Source: Helicobacter saguini
GTDB lineage: Bacteria; Campylobacterota; Campylobacteria; Campylobacterales; Helicobacteraceae
DNA length: 64,000 nucleotides
Assembly: GCF_000762875.2 (NCBI RefSeq)
Contig: NZ_JRMP02000011.1
Location: forward strand, 21,919 to 85,918
Reading direction: 5' to 3'
Shown: positions 16,198 to 25,597 of the stretch, in pieces
Layout of the letters: each line of letters starts with the position of its first letter
Numbering within the stretch: position 1 is the first letter of the stretch
Notes under the pieces: generated by a model
Told to the model about the DNA's origin: nothing
The model's input: only the letters and a program-made list of their open reading frames with translations
Database searches by the model: none
Program-made: the position numbers and the translations under genes

Positions 16198-17643
16198 ATG
16201 AGATTTAGATATTTTAATCCTGTTAGAATCTATTTTAATGTTAGTTTTATAGATATTTTAAAGGAAAAAATAAAAAAAGATTCTATGATTTTAACCACAA
16301 ATAGCTTTTTAGATAAGGCTAAAGCTTTGCGAAAAGAAATCAATGCAAAGAAGATTCTAATCATTCCGCCAAATCCACAGCTTGACTTTATTTTGCAAAT
16401 GTGGGAGCAAACGCGCAGGTTTAACGATATTGTAGCACTTGGCGGTGGGAGCGTGATTGATAGCGCTAAAGCGTTTTGCTTGCAAGTGAGTTTCGCTGAA
16501 TTTGAGAATTTGCTAAAATTTGGCAAGTTAGATTCTAAAGATTCTAAAAATAAAAACTCCGCACATTCTAAAGATTGCAAAAATATAGAATCTAGTATCA
16601 AAAAAAGCGATATTTACGCCATTCCCACGACTTCAGGTAGCGGTAGTGAGCTAACCCCTTGGGCTACCATTTGGGATAAGAAAAAAAATAAAAAGTATTC
16701 ACTGCACTTAGATGATTTGTATTGTAAATGTGCTATTTATGACATTTCGCTGCTTACTTTTATGCCACGAAATTTAAGCATTTACACTGCCCTTGACGCC
16801 CTATCTCATAGTATAGAATCTATTTGGAATAAAAACGCAAATCCCATTTCTACGCAATATGCGTGTGGTGCTATAAAATTGATTTTGACAAATTTGCCAA
16901 AGTTAGTAAAGCTACTAGATTCTATAGAATCTATTTCGCTAAAAGGGCGTTTAGATTCTAAAAAATCGAGTTTAAATTATAAAAAATTAGGAAATATAGA
17001 ATCTAAAATCAATCTATATTCTAAAATTTATAATAAACTTAAGATTTTACGCGAAACAATAGCCCTTGCGAGTATTTACGCCGCCCTTGCCTTTAGCAAT
17101 ACAAAGACTGCTCTAGCCCACGCTATTAGCTACCCTTTAAGTATGAAATTTGATATGCCGCACGGACTTGCGTGTAGCTTTACTTTGCCCTTGCTTTTGG
17201 AGTGTTTGCTAAGCCAAGATTCTATGCAAAACTTAGAATCTAGTTCGTGCATTTCATCTCAAAACGTCCCAGATTCTATAAAATCTTTAGAATCTAATTC
17301 GCACTTTTTCTCACAAAACACTCAAGATTCTACGCAAAATTTAGAATCTAATTCTTACTTTGCTACAAAAAAGTTTATAGATTCTTTAGATTCTAAAAAA
17401 GCAAAAATTTTAGATTCTAATATAGATTCTATAAAAGCCCTAAAAAACGCCCAAAAGATTCTAAAACCTTACCAAAAGCCTTTAATAAATCTTTTTAAAA
17501 CACTAAACATTAGCACAGATTTTAAATCTTATAACATCACAAAAGCCGACATAAACGAGATTTTCTCCAGCCTAAACACAAGAGCTGATAACTTCTTACT
17601 AGATTCTAACATCGTAAAAAACCACATACTACATAGAATCTAA
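16198..17643 (+). CDS. Iron-containing alcohol dehydrogenase, probably phosphonoacetaldehyde reductase
   Basis: A 481-residue group III (Fe) dehydrogenase. The N-terminal NAD(P) fold has VALGGGSVIDSAKA at about 79-92 and PTTSGSGSELTPWA at about 142-155. The metal site is formed by D and H of DALSHSIES (about 199-207), H of LAHAIS (about 306) and H of MPHGLACS (about 321). The start FRYFNPVRIYF is typical of the phosphonoacetaldehyde reductase subgroup, which makes 2-hydroxyethylphosphonate. The decarboxylase that produces its substrate lies 9 kb upstream, beyond the siderophore cassette. Three DS/ES insertions (around 105-135, 240-280 and 340-415) account for the excess over about 380 residues. 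The reductase assignment rests on subgroup resemblance and context. Its 3' end overlaps pabB by 15 bases, convergently. Confidence 0.7.
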   Translation: MRFRYFNPVRIYFNVSFIDILKEKIKKDSMILTTNSFLDKAKALRKEINAKKILIIPPNPQLDFILQMWEQTRRFNDIVALGGGSVIDSAKAFCLQVSFAEFENLLKFGKLDSKDSKNKNSAHSKDCKNIESSIKKSDIYAIPTTSGSGSELTPWATIWDKKKNKKYSLHLDDLYCKCAIYDISLLTFMPRNLSIYTALDALSHSIESIWNKNANPISTQYACGAIKLILTNLPKLVKLLDSIESISLKGRLDSKKSSLNYKKLGNIESKINLYSKIYNKLKILRETIALASIYAALAFSNTKTALAHAISYPLSMKFDMPHGLACSFTLPLLLECLLSQDSMQNLESSSCISSQNVPDSIKSLESNSHFFSQNTQDSTQNLESNSYFATKKFIDSLDSKKAKILDSNIDSIKALKNAQKILKPYQKPLINLFKTLNISTDFKSYNITKADINEIFSSLNTRADNFLLDSNIVKNHILHRI

Positions 17644-18777
17644 AAACTTGCATTTTAACTCTAACTCACTAAATTCATCCTTAAGAGTAGAATCCCACAC
17701 AATACCGCTACCAACACCATATAAAAAAACTTTTTCGCCGTTATTGCAAAAAAGTGTGCGAATAGGAATACTAAAAGTTGCATTTTTGCGTGATACAACA
17801 CCCAAAGCACCACAATAAATACCACGATGTCGATTTTCTAAATCATAAATAATTTTCATTGTTTCTAATTTTGGAGCACCTGTAATTGAACCTGATGGAA
17901 AAAGAGCCTTAAAAATATCTAAAAGTGTGCATTTTTTGCGAAGCCTTGCCTTAATATTTGAAACCATTTGATAAAGACTAGGGAGACTTAGAATCTTAAA
18001 AAGTTTTGTAACTTTCAAAGTGTTGATTTTGGCAATTTTACTCAAATCATTTCTAAGTAAATCAACTATCATAACATTTTCACTTCTATTTTTACTATCT
18101 TTTTTTAAGGCTTTTTTAGATTCTTTAGAAGCTCTATTAGCAGTGCCTTTCATAGGTTGTAATTTTATTTTATTTCCTTTTAGTTTAAAAAATAACTCAG
18201 GGGAAAAAGATAAAACCTTAATATATTTATTTTCCACAAATGCTTTGAATCTTGTGTTTTGCTTACCTTGTAATACATTAAATAGCATAAAATCATTAAT
18301 ATGTTTATTAGATTCTAATGTGATTTCTTGTGTGAAATTCACTTGATAGGTATCTCCTTGTGATATAAATTCTTTTGCTTTATTAAAACCTATTTTGTAT
18401 TTTTGATAATCTAAAGAATCTATAATATCTAATTTTTTATTAATAAAATTATTAATTTTAGAATATTTAAATTTTACTCGTTTGTTAAAAAATCTAAAAT
18501 ATGCCAGTGGCATTTTAGAATCTTTTAGCTTAGATTCTAAATCTTTAGCGATATTAAAAAGTGAATGTTCTTTATGTAAATATCCTTGCAATATTACCCC
18601 AGCTTCATAGCTTAAATAGCCTACCAAATATTTTGCAAAATTGTAGTTTTTATATGATTTTTTAGAATCTTTTCTCCATTTTTCTATTACATTAAATATT
18701 TCACATAATTCATTATAATCAAATGCTACTAAGCTTTTAGTTGGATTCTTATAAATATATTTCCCATAAATAACCAT
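17629..18777 (-). CDS. pabB: Aminodeoxychorismate synthase component I
   Basis: A 382-residue chorismate-utilising enzyme that, with a glutaminase partner, makes 4-amino-4-deoxychorismate for folate. It has SQGDTYQVNFTQE in the middle, then LQPMKGTANR, in which the Lys of P-x-K-G-T distinguishes PabB from the Ala of TrpE, then ENVMIVDLLRNDLSKIA, and PSGSITGAPKLETM near the C terminus. It is shorter than E. coli PabB (about 450) but normal for Campylobacterota. No PabA or PabC partner adjoins it here. The ATG is at 18777 with no strong ribosome site. The 3' end overlaps the opposite dehydrogenase gene. Confidence 0.85.
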   Translation of the reverse strand: MVIYGKYIYKNPTKSLVAFDYNELCEIFNVIEKWRKDSKKSYKNYNFAKYLVGYLSYEAGVILQGYLHKEHSLFNIAKDLESKLKDSKMPLAYFRFFNKRVKFKYSKINNFINKKLDIIDSLDYQKYKIGFNKAKEFISQGDTYQVNFTQEITLESNKHINDFMLFNVLQGKQNTRFKAFVENKYIKVLSFSPELFFKLKGNKIKLQPMKGTANRASKESKKALKKDSKNRSENVMIVDLLRNDLSKIAKINTLKVTKLFKILSLPSLYQMVSNIKARLRKKCTLLDIFKALFPSGSITGAPKLETMKIIYDLENRHRGIYCGALGVVSRKNATFSIPIRTLFCNNGEKVFLYGVGSGIVWDSTLKDEFSELELKCKFLDSM

Positions 18778-18818
18778 TCGTGCCTTTCAAAATTTCACAA
18801 TTATAAAATAAAAGTTGC

Positions 18819-18824
18819 TATAAT
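18819..18824 (+). promoter_or_regulatory. Putative -10 box of the DEAD-box helicase gene
   Basis: TATAAT 27 bases before ATG 18851 in the divergent spacer next to pabB. Confidence 0.45.
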
Positions 18825-18850
18825 AACGCAAAACTTAAAAAAGAGCAACA

Positions 18851-20572
18851 ATGGATAAAAAATACAATCTAGATTCCACACATGGACATAAAAATAAACG
18901 AGAAAAAGCAAAATCGCACAAAAAAGATTCTATAAATACAGAATCATTTAACACAAGTATCACGCAGACCACAAATGATATAGAATCTAATTTCTATAAG
19001 AAGGCTTCAAGCAAACATAAACAAGATTCTAAAAACATCGAACCACTAGACCAAAAACTAGAATCTTTTGCCACCTTAGGATTAAAAAAAGAAGTGCTAA
19101 AAGGCATTGATGAGGCTGGTTTCACCACGCCTAGCCCCATTCAAGCAAAGGCAATTCCGCCCATTTTAGAGCGAAAAGATGTGATAGCCCAAGCCCAAAC
19201 AGGCACGGGAAAAACCGCCGCCTTCGCCCTTCCCATCCTAAATAATCTAAAAAATACAAAAGAAATCCAAGCCCTTGTAATCACGCCCACAAGGGAATTA
19301 GCAATGCAAATTAGTGAGGAGATTTTCAAACTCGGCAAGTTTTTGAAAACCAAAACCATCTGCCTTTATGGCGGGCAAAGTGTCAAAAAGCAAGTCGAGC
19401 TAATGAATGAAAAAAAACCGCAAGTGATGATTGCCACGCCCGGTCGGCTACTTGACAATCTTAAAAATAGCCGCATTAAAAATTTCGCCCCAAGCGTTGT
19501 CGTGCTAGATGAGAGCGATGAAATGCTTGATATGGGCTTTATTGACGACATTGAGGAGATTTTCAATTTTATCCCTAGCAATGTGCAAACCCTGCTTTTT
19601 TCCGCGACCCTGCCAGAGCGCATTATGCAGCTAGCTGATAAGATTTTGTGTGAGCCTGTGCGGATAAAAATCACGCAAAACAAAGTCGCAAATACCGACA
19701 TTTCGCAGCGATATTATATCATCAATGAGAATGAGCGAAATGACGCGATTGTACGGCTAATTGACACGCAAAGCCCTACAAAAAGTATCATTTTTACACG
19801 CACCAAACGCGAGGCGCACGATTTAAACGCCTTTTTGCAAGAAAAGGGCTATGCGAGTGTCGAGCTGCACGGCGATATGGACCAGTATTTGCGGCGAGAT
19901 TCTATCAAAGCCTTTCGCGATAATAAGGCTGATATTTTGGTTGCCACCGATGTCGCGGCGCGTGGGCTTGACATTAGCGATATTAGCCATGTTTTTAACT
20001 ATCACATCCCGCTAAATACGGAATCTTATGTCCATCGCATAGGTCGCACAGGACGTGCGGGTAAAAAGGGCATTGCAATTACGCTTGCTACGCCGCTTGA
20101 GTATAAGGATTTAAAAAAGATTCAAAGTGAGACGCGTTCAACTTTGGAGCTTTATGAGATTCCATGTGAGAGTGATGATTCTATAATTCGTAACATTTTG
20201 AATGCAAAAGTTAGCGATAATGCAATCGATTTGTATGAAAGCGTAAAAGATAAAATTGATAACGCACAGCTAATCTTGCGACTTTTAAGCGTATATCTTA
20301 AGAATAATTCTCGCATAGGTTTAAGCAAGGAAGAAGTGGAAAACGCAAAGTTAGAAAATTTAGAACTTGATAGCAAAAAAGTTAGCCCAAAATCTTCTCG
20401 CAATACTCCTAAAAAAGATTCAAAACCAAGCTTTAAATCTCGCAAAGATTCTAAAGATTCTAGAGAATCTAAAATGCGAAAAGATTCCAAACCAAAATAC
20501 AAAACAAAAGAAACCACGCGTGAACGCGCCCAAAATAAAAAACTCCAAAGCGGCAGTAAGTATTATAAATAA
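18851..20572 (+). CDS. DEAD-box ATP-dependent RNA helicase (RhpA-like) with a DESD motif II
   Basis: A 573-residue helicase: a charged repeat-derived N terminus (1-65), Q motif FTTPSPIQAKAIP (about 90), AQTGTGKT (about 115-122), PTRELA, TPGRLLD, motif II, SATLP, and HRIGRTGRAG (about 394-403). The C-terminal tail (about 505-573) is Lys/Ser-rich and suited to RNA binding. Motif II reads V-L-D-E-S-D-E-M: the third residue is Ser instead of the usual Ala. H. pylori RhpA is the single DEAD-box helicase of that species and acts in the degradosome with RNase J; this is the probable equivalent. It ends 41 bases before the rluB-like gene. Confidence 0.9.
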   Translation: MDKKYNLDSTHGHKNKREKAKSHKKDSINTESFNTSITQTTNDIESNFYKKASSKHKQDSKNIEPLDQKLESFATLGLKKEVLKGIDEAGFTTPSPIQAKAIPPILERKDVIAQAQTGTGKTAAFALPILNNLKNTKEIQALVITPTRELAMQISEEIFKLGKFLKTKTICLYGGQSVKKQVELMNEKKPQVMIATPGRLLDNLKNSRIKNFAPSVVVLDESDEMLDMGFIDDIEEIFNFIPSNVQTLLFSATLPERIMQLADKILCEPVRIKITQNKVANTDISQRYYIINENERNDAIVRLIDTQSPTKSIIFTRTKREAHDLNAFLQEKGYASVELHGDMDQYLRRDSIKAFRDNKADILVATDVAARGLDISDISHVFNYHIPLNTESYVHRIGRTGRAGKKGIAITLATPLEYKDLKKIQSETRSTLELYEIPCESDDSIIRNILNAKVSDNAIDLYESVKDKIDNAQLILRLLSVYLKNNSRIGLSKEEVENAKLENLELDSKKVSPKSSRNTPKKDSKPSFKSRKDSKDSRESKMRKDSKPKYKTKETTRERAQNKKLQSGSKYYK

Positions 20573-20613
20573 GCTTTTATAGAATCTTTATATAGAATCT
20601 TGCAAGGGAAAAT

Positions 20614-21531
20614 ATGCGCTTAAATCAATTTATTTCGCTATTTAGTAAGTATAGTCGGCGTGAAGCAGACAGGCTAATACTGCAGGGCGCGGTAAAAATT
20701 AATCATAAAATTGCAACGCAGCACAGCCAAATTCCTTTTGAAATTCTATATTATTTTTGTGGCAAAAAAGATTTTGGGCTAAAAGATTTTGGGGCGAGAG
20801 ATTCTAAAATAGATTCTAAAGATTCTAATATTTCTAATAAAAATAATATAAAAGTTATAGAATCTAAAAGTCAAGCCATTAAAAATTTTAGAATCTTTAT
20901 TAATAACACCGAGCTAAAATACTACAAAGAAACGCCCTATACAGCGATAGTTTATCATAAGCCAAAGGGTGAGCTTGTTAGCAAAAAAGATTCTAAAAAT
21001 CGCCGCTTAATTTTTGATAGTTTAGATTCTAAGTTCGCGCATTTTATGCCTGTTGGGCGGCTTGATTACGCAAGTGAGGGGCTTTTAGTGTTGAGTGATA
21101 GCAAGGAAGTTGTCTCAAAACTTATGGAATCTAGCCTGCCGCGCACTTATATTGTGAAAATTGATTGCAAAATCACTTCTAAAATGCTTGATGGTTTAGA
21201 AAATGGAGTAAGCCTGAAAGATAGTCGTGGCGGGCATTCACGCACTAAAATTAGCCAAATGGAGATTCCAAAAATGGAGTATAAAATCATTAAAAATGGG
21301 AATTTTTCCAAACTTAAGCTAACCTTAAATGAGGGCAAAAACCGCGAAATCCGCCGCTTTTTCGCACACTTTAACGCAAATGTGCTTGATTTAAAGCGTG
21401 TTAGCTATGGCTTTATCAACCTAAACGCCCTGCCTTGCGGCAAATCACGCTATTTTAACAAAGAAGAATACAAAGACTTAAAGGAATTTTTAAAACTAGA
21501 TTCTATAGAATCTAAAAAAGGTAAAATATGA
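20614..21531 (+). CDS. rluB: RsuA/RluB-family 23S rRNA pseudouridine synthase
   Basis: A 305-residue protein with an N-terminal S4 RNA-binding domain (MRLNQFISLFSKYSRREADR) and a catalytic domain. VGRLDYASEGLLVLSD at about 146-161 carries the catalytic Asp, and NEGKNREIRRFFAHFNANV is the family C-terminal motif. A DS-rich insertion (about residues 55-90) separates S4 and catalytic domains. It overlaps the following kinase gene by four bases (ATGA), so the two are translationally coupled. RluB as opposed to another RsuA-family member is inferred. Confidence 0.83.
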   Translation: MRLNQFISLFSKYSRREADRLILQGAVKINHKIATQHSQIPFEILYYFCGKKDFGLKDFGARDSKIDSKDSNISNKNNIKVIESKSQAIKNFRIFINNTELKYYKETPYTAIVYHKPKGELVSKKDSKNRRLIFDSLDSKFAHFMPVGRLDYASEGLLVLSDSKEVVSKLMESSLPRTYIVKIDCKITSKMLDGLENGVSLKDSRGGHSRTKISQMEIPKMEYKIIKNGNFSKLKLTLNEGKNREIRRFFAHFNANVLDLKRVSYGFINLNALPCGKSRYFNKEEYKDLKEFLKLDSIESKKGKI

Positions 21532-22739
21532 AAAAAATCCAACGCAAAATTCACTCTAAAAACACAAAAAAACAGCAGCATTACAAAGATGAAAAGCTAA
21601 GTAAAAACACAATTACACTTGAAGAGTATAAAGGCGATGAGGCTAAAGCTGCTGAGATTAAAAACGCACTTGAACTTGGTGGCGATACGCAAAGCCTTTT
21701 GAACTTGCTGCACGAGCTAATTTTGCAAAGTTATAAGATTGAAAAGGAGTTTAAGGATTTTAAGGTTTTGATTGAATCTGTGCTTGAAATGATACCACAG
21801 GCGGTGCTTGTTTTTAATGACAATGGCAGTCTTTTTTACCAAAATAAAAAGGCATCCGTGCTTAGCGGTTTGCAAAATATCGATTTTAGCGAGCTTACAA
21901 AAAGTGGCGAAATGGAATTGAAAATAGACAATAATACATATTTGGTGCAAAGTAGCAAGGTCTCGCATAAGCAAATCATTACAGCCACGAATATCACGGA
22001 GCAAAAACGTCAAGAGCGACTAGCAAATATGGGGCAGGTTAGCGCGCATTTGGCACACGAAATACGCAATCCTATCGGGTCGATTTCGCTACTTGCTGGT
22101 GTGCTAAGTAAGCGTGTGGATGCGGATTCTATGGAGATTGTCAATGAGATGAAAAGCTCGATTTGGCGTGTGGAGCGTATTATCAAAAGCACTCTTTTGT
22201 TTTCAAAAGGCGTGCAGGCAAAACGGCAACTTTGCAATGTAGGGCAGTTTAAGGAGAGTTTGGAGCAGGTCATTAGCGAGTATGGTTATACAAAAGAGAT
22301 TGATTTTGCCTTTGAGCTGCGATATAGTGGCGATTTGATGGTGGATTTTTCGCTATTTGAGATTGTGTTGCATAATATGCTGTGTAATGCGATTGACGCG
22401 ATTGAAGAGGGCGAGTGTGAAAAGGGCGAGATTAAGATTTGTTTTTTTAAGGAATCTGGTAGTTTAGATTCTAATATTTTGGGAATTGCCGGAGCTGAAA
22501 ATAGGGCGGAAAATGGGGGTGAAAATAGCGAGTTTATCGTGTGTAGAATCTATGATAATGGCAAGGAAATAGAAGATATAAACTCCCTTTTTGAAGCCTT
22601 TAAAACGACAAAGCTGAAAGGTCACGGGCTAGGTCTAGCCCTATCTCAGCAAATTGCTACCGCGCATAATGGCGTAATGAGTGCAAGTAACGCCACACCA
22701 ACACATGGGAAGTTTTTTGAAATTAAGGTGCCAAATTAG
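21528..22739 (+). CDS. flgS: Sensor histidine kinase, FlgS-like (flagellar regulation)
   Basis: A 403-residue soluble kinase with no membrane segment: an N-terminal coiled region, a PAS-like domain (about 80-150; IPQAVLVFNDNGSLFYQNKK), HisKA with HLAHEIRNPIGSISLL (phospho-acceptor His about 177), and an HATPase_c domain with NMLCNAIDAIEEG (about 282) and KGHGLGLALSQQIA. Architecture and size match H. pylori FlgS (HP0244), the cytoplasmic kinase that phosphorylates FlgR to switch on RpoN-dependent flagellar genes. A DEAD-box gene also lies near flgS in H. pylori. A Gly/Glu/Asn-rich insertion is seen around residues 305-340. Another AtoS-like kinase cannot be excluded. Confidence 0.75.
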   Translation: MKKIQRKIHSKNTKKQQHYKDEKLSKNTITLEEYKGDEAKAAEIKNALELGGDTQSLLNLLHELILQSYKIEKEFKDFKVLIESVLEMIPQAVLVFNDNGSLFYQNKKASVLSGLQNIDFSELTKSGEMELKIDNNTYLVQSSKVSHKQIITATNITEQKRQERLANMGQVSAHLAHEIRNPIGSISLLAGVLSKRVDADSMEIVNEMKSSIWRVERIIKSTLLFSKGVQAKRQLCNVGQFKESLEQVISEYGYTKEIDFAFELRYSGDLMVDFSLFEIVLHNMLCNAIDAIEEGECEKGEIKICFFKESGSLDSNILGIAGAENRAENGGENSEFIVCRIYDNGKEIEDINSLFEAFKTTKLKGHGLGLALSQQIATAHNGVMSASNATPTHGKFFEIKVPN

Positions 22740-22802
22740 GTTCTTAATGTTCTTAACACATTCAAGCTAAAATTTATCCACTTTAGAATTTAAGGATAAA
22801 AA

Positions 22803-24980
22803 ATGCAAAATAGTTGGAATCAAGGGTATTATACAGATTTGGAAGTCTATGATGGTTATACGCACGAGCTATCTCCGCTAAATATTGATTTAAATCTTAC
22901 AATTGCTGGGTTTGATTGTGATTCTAGCCTTGAATACACAGAATCTAAAGGCACAAATCATCGTAAATATCGCCATTTTATTTCGAAACATTATAAGGAT
23001 TTTTCGCAAGATTCTATAGAATCTAGTTTGAAAAATAAAGGGGATTCTATAGAATCTAACTCGCAAGAAGATTCTAAAAATTCTAATAATATAAAATCTA
23101 AGTTAGGAAATTTAGAAGATTCTACGAACCTAACGCCCACCCACCACCCTATTAATGAGAATAATATAGAATCTAAGTTAGGAAATTCGCAAGATTCTCA
23201 CATTAAAGATTCTAAAAATTCTAACCTTTCGCCCACCCACCGCCCTTCTAAAGAAAACACCTTATCGCCCACCCACCACCCTATTATTAAAAATAAAAAA
23301 CCAAACAAAATCGGCAGCCTAAAACCCTACAAATACCTAGAACTAGGCTTTGGCAAAGGCACAAGCCTAAATGTCCATGCCGCAAGTTCCTTAGCCACAT
23401 TCATAGGCAATGACTTTAACCCCGCTCAAGCCCTATACGCACGCACTTTTGGCAGGGCAAGTGGCGCTGATATTAAAATCTATGATGATAGTTTCGCGGA
23501 GTTAGAATCTCGCCTTGATTCCACCATAGGAGTGGACGCCCCGGACTTCAAAAAGTTTGATTATATCGTGCTGCACGGCGTTTTCTCGTGGATTAATAAG
23601 GAAAATCAAGAGATAATTCTGCGAATTATTCGCAAATATTTAAAGCTAGGCGGCGTTGTGTATAATGGCTATAATTGTCTGCCCGGCTGGGCGTCTAAAA
23701 TGCCTGCGCGGCACATTTTTGCATTGTATAATCAGTTCGCCCACGATGCGCCTTTTGATAGAATTACAAATTGTGTAACTTTTTTTGAGAAATTGTTAGC
23801 CTGTGAGCCTATGTTTTCTAAGTTAAATCCGCAAAACTTAGACTTTTTAGAACAAATGAAAAACCTGCCAAACTCCCAAAAAAGCTACATCGCACACGAG
23901 TATCTTAACGCTGACTGGGAGATTTTTTATTTTAGCGATATGGTGAAATTGCTTGATAAAGCGAAGCTAAGTTTCCTTTGCAGCGGGAAAGTAATTGAAC
24001 ATTTTGAGGAGTTTAGCATTACCGCAGAGGGCGTGGCATTCCTAAATACAATCGATAATAAGATTTTTAGAGAGCAGCTTAAGGATTATTTTATAAATCG
24101 GCAGTTTCGGGTGGATTTATTTGCGCGCGCTATGCGGCGTATTAGCATTTTTGAGGCGCGCGAAAAGCTATTAAATACCAAATTTATGCTAACGCGGCTT
24201 AAAAGCGAGTTTGATTTTAAGGCGGATACGGCGCGCGGCGTGATTGATTTAATGCGTGACAGATATGAAAATTTGCTTGAAATTCTTGCGTCTAGTGCGT
24301 ATCAGCCAAAGAGTTTGCGTGAGATTATTACGCTATCAAGGCTTACTTTTCCACAGGCGATGAGTTCGATAATGGTTCTCATCCATCAAGGAATGGCAAG
24401 TGTGGCTCAAGATGTAAATGCGGCGATTTTATCGCAAACTAGGGCGTATAACGCGTTTTTGTTTAAGGAGCAAAGTATGCGTTTAAGTTCGCTTTATGTG
24501 GCGTCTCCTGTGGCGGCGTGCGCGGTTGTGATGAGTGAGAGTGAGCAGATTTTTGCAAAGGCGTATAATGAGCTGTGCGAGCGTGACGCTACTTTCGCTT
24601 CTTTTTTGGCTGAAAATAGCGGCGTGGAGAATAATTTGGTGGAATTGTTTAGTGCGTTAGAATCTAGTGTTGTGGCTTCTTTGGAATCGGGGGTTTTAGA
24701 TTCTAACAATCGTGCTTCTTTAGAATCTAATTTAGATTCTATCGCTTTAGATTCTATCGCGTTTTCCCCTAGATTAAAAATAGATTCTAATAATAAAGAA
24801 ACGTTAATTTCTTACCTTACGCAGTATGTTTTCGCGGCATTTAAACCGCAAGATAGAAAGCATGTAAAAAACGGACAGATTCTAGAAAGCGACAGCGAAA
24901 ATCTAGCCGAAATCAAACGTCTAGCCACACAATTTATAGAATCTAAACTCACGCTTTACACCGCCCTCGCCATTTGCTAG
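22803..24980 (+). CDS. Class I SAM-dependent methyltransferase with methyltransferase regulatory domain
   Basis: A 725-residue protein. After a short N-terminal part (1-70) and a repeat linker (about 70-172), a Rossmann methyltransferase domain begins with YLELGFGKGTSLN (about 177-189), followed by FDYIVLHGVFSWI and GGVVYNGYN. The segment around 370-460 fits the methyltransferase regulatory domain (PF10119). The C-terminal 250 residues are helical with another DS/ES stretch at about 620-660. Proteins of this kind are common in Helicobacter and other proteobacteria, but substrates are mostly unknown. It has its own AAGGA site and follows flgS by 63 bases. The repeat linker lies exactly before the first SAM-binding strand. 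Confidence 0.75.
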   Translation: MQNSWNQGYYTDLEVYDGYTHELSPLNIDLNLTIAGFDCDSSLEYTESKGTNHRKYRHFISKHYKDFSQDSIESSLKNKGDSIESNSQEDSKNSNNIKSKLGNLEDSTNLTPTHHPINENNIESKLGNSQDSHIKDSKNSNLSPTHRPSKENTLSPTHHPIIKNKKPNKIGSLKPYKYLELGFGKGTSLNVHAASSLATFIGNDFNPAQALYARTFGRASGADIKIYDDSFAELESRLDSTIGVDAPDFKKFDYIVLHGVFSWINKENQEIILRIIRKYLKLGGVVYNGYNCLPGWASKMPARHIFALYNQFAHDAPFDRITNCVTFFEKLLACEPMFSKLNPQNLDFLEQMKNLPNSQKSYIAHEYLNADWEIFYFSDMVKLLDKAKLSFLCSGKVIEHFEEFSITAEGVAFLNTIDNKIFREQLKDYFINRQFRVDLFARAMRRISIFEAREKLLNTKFMLTRLKSEFDFKADTARGVIDLMRDRYENLLEILASSAYQPKSLREIITLSRLTFPQAMSSIMVLIHQGMASVAQDVNAAILSQTRAYNAFLFKEQSMRLSSLYVASPVAACAVVMSESEQIFAKAYNELCERDATFASFLAENSGVENNLVELFSALESSVVASLESGVLDSNNRASLESNLDSIALDSIAFSPRLKIDSNNKETLISYLTQYVFAAFKPQDRKHVKNGQILESDSENLAEIKRLATQFIESKLTLYTALAIC
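23010..23300 (+). repeat. In-frame repeat array in the methyltransferase gene
   Basis: AGATTCTATAGAATCT units together with three C-rich motif copies (near 23137, 23228 and 23267). They yield S-P-T-H-H-P or S-P-T-H-R-P after D-S and E-S runs. Confidence 0.88.
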
Positions 24981-25042
24981 ATTCTATAAAAGTTTTGAAA
25001 ATATTAGAATCTAAGTGTGAAAAGATTCCAAAATTACAATTC

Positions 25043-25597
25043 TTATGCAAAAAAGAGGTTCGGGTGTTTTAGGCGCACTTTTTTCGCTAGGATTTTCATA
25101 TCAATAAAGGGGAGGTTGCCATTATCTAGCCGTTGAGATTCTAACTCGCTTAAGGCTACTGCCATTGCATCCTCTAAATCAAAGGGCATTAAATCGCGGA
25201 TTGCATATCGCAGCATAATTTTTAGGCTCTCCTCGCGAGTATCTTGCAAAATGCTTAAAATATGCGTTATTGCCTCCTTTGGCAGCATGACAAACTCATC
25301 GCCCTCCTCGCTTTTAATGAAAGTCGCCTCATTTTCCTGCAAGCTCCCATGCACAAACCGCAGGGCAAAAGTGTCGTTATCCAAGCCTTTCAAATAGGCG
25401 ATATTATCCGCGCTATTAAGGCTAGCGGCGAGTTTTTGCGGGTCGTATTTAGAATCTTTTCGCTCCGCCTTAGAAGCCTTAGAAGCCTTAGAATTAGAAT
25501 CTTTAGAATCTAAAATGCCCTTAGATTCCATAGAATCAAGCTTAAAAGATTCTATATTTGTAGTGTCGCTTTTTTGCTGTTTTGTGAATCTAGCCAT
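25043..25597 (-). CDS. DUF2603 / UPF0763-like conserved protein
   Basis: A 184-residue protein starting at ATG 25597, which has AAGGAG upstream, and overlapping the end of argF by 46 bases. The first 60 residues are repeat-derived ([10 protein letters not shown] and A-S-K-A-S-K-A runs). The folded part has [34 protein letters not shown] and [17 protein letters not shown]. This pattern resembles the UPF0763 family, which also follows argF in Campylobacter. No function is known. Longer open sequence upstream of 25597 lies inside argF and is not used. Confidence 0.6.
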   Translation of the reverse strand: MARFTKQQKSDTTNIESFKLDSMESKGILDSKDSNSKASKASKAERKDSKYDPQKLAASLNSADNIAYLKGLDNDTFALRFVHGSLQENEATFIKSEEGDEFVMLPKEAITHILSILQDTREESLKIMLRYAIRDLMPFDLEDAMAVALSELESQRLDNGNLPFIDMKILAKKVRLKHPNLFFA

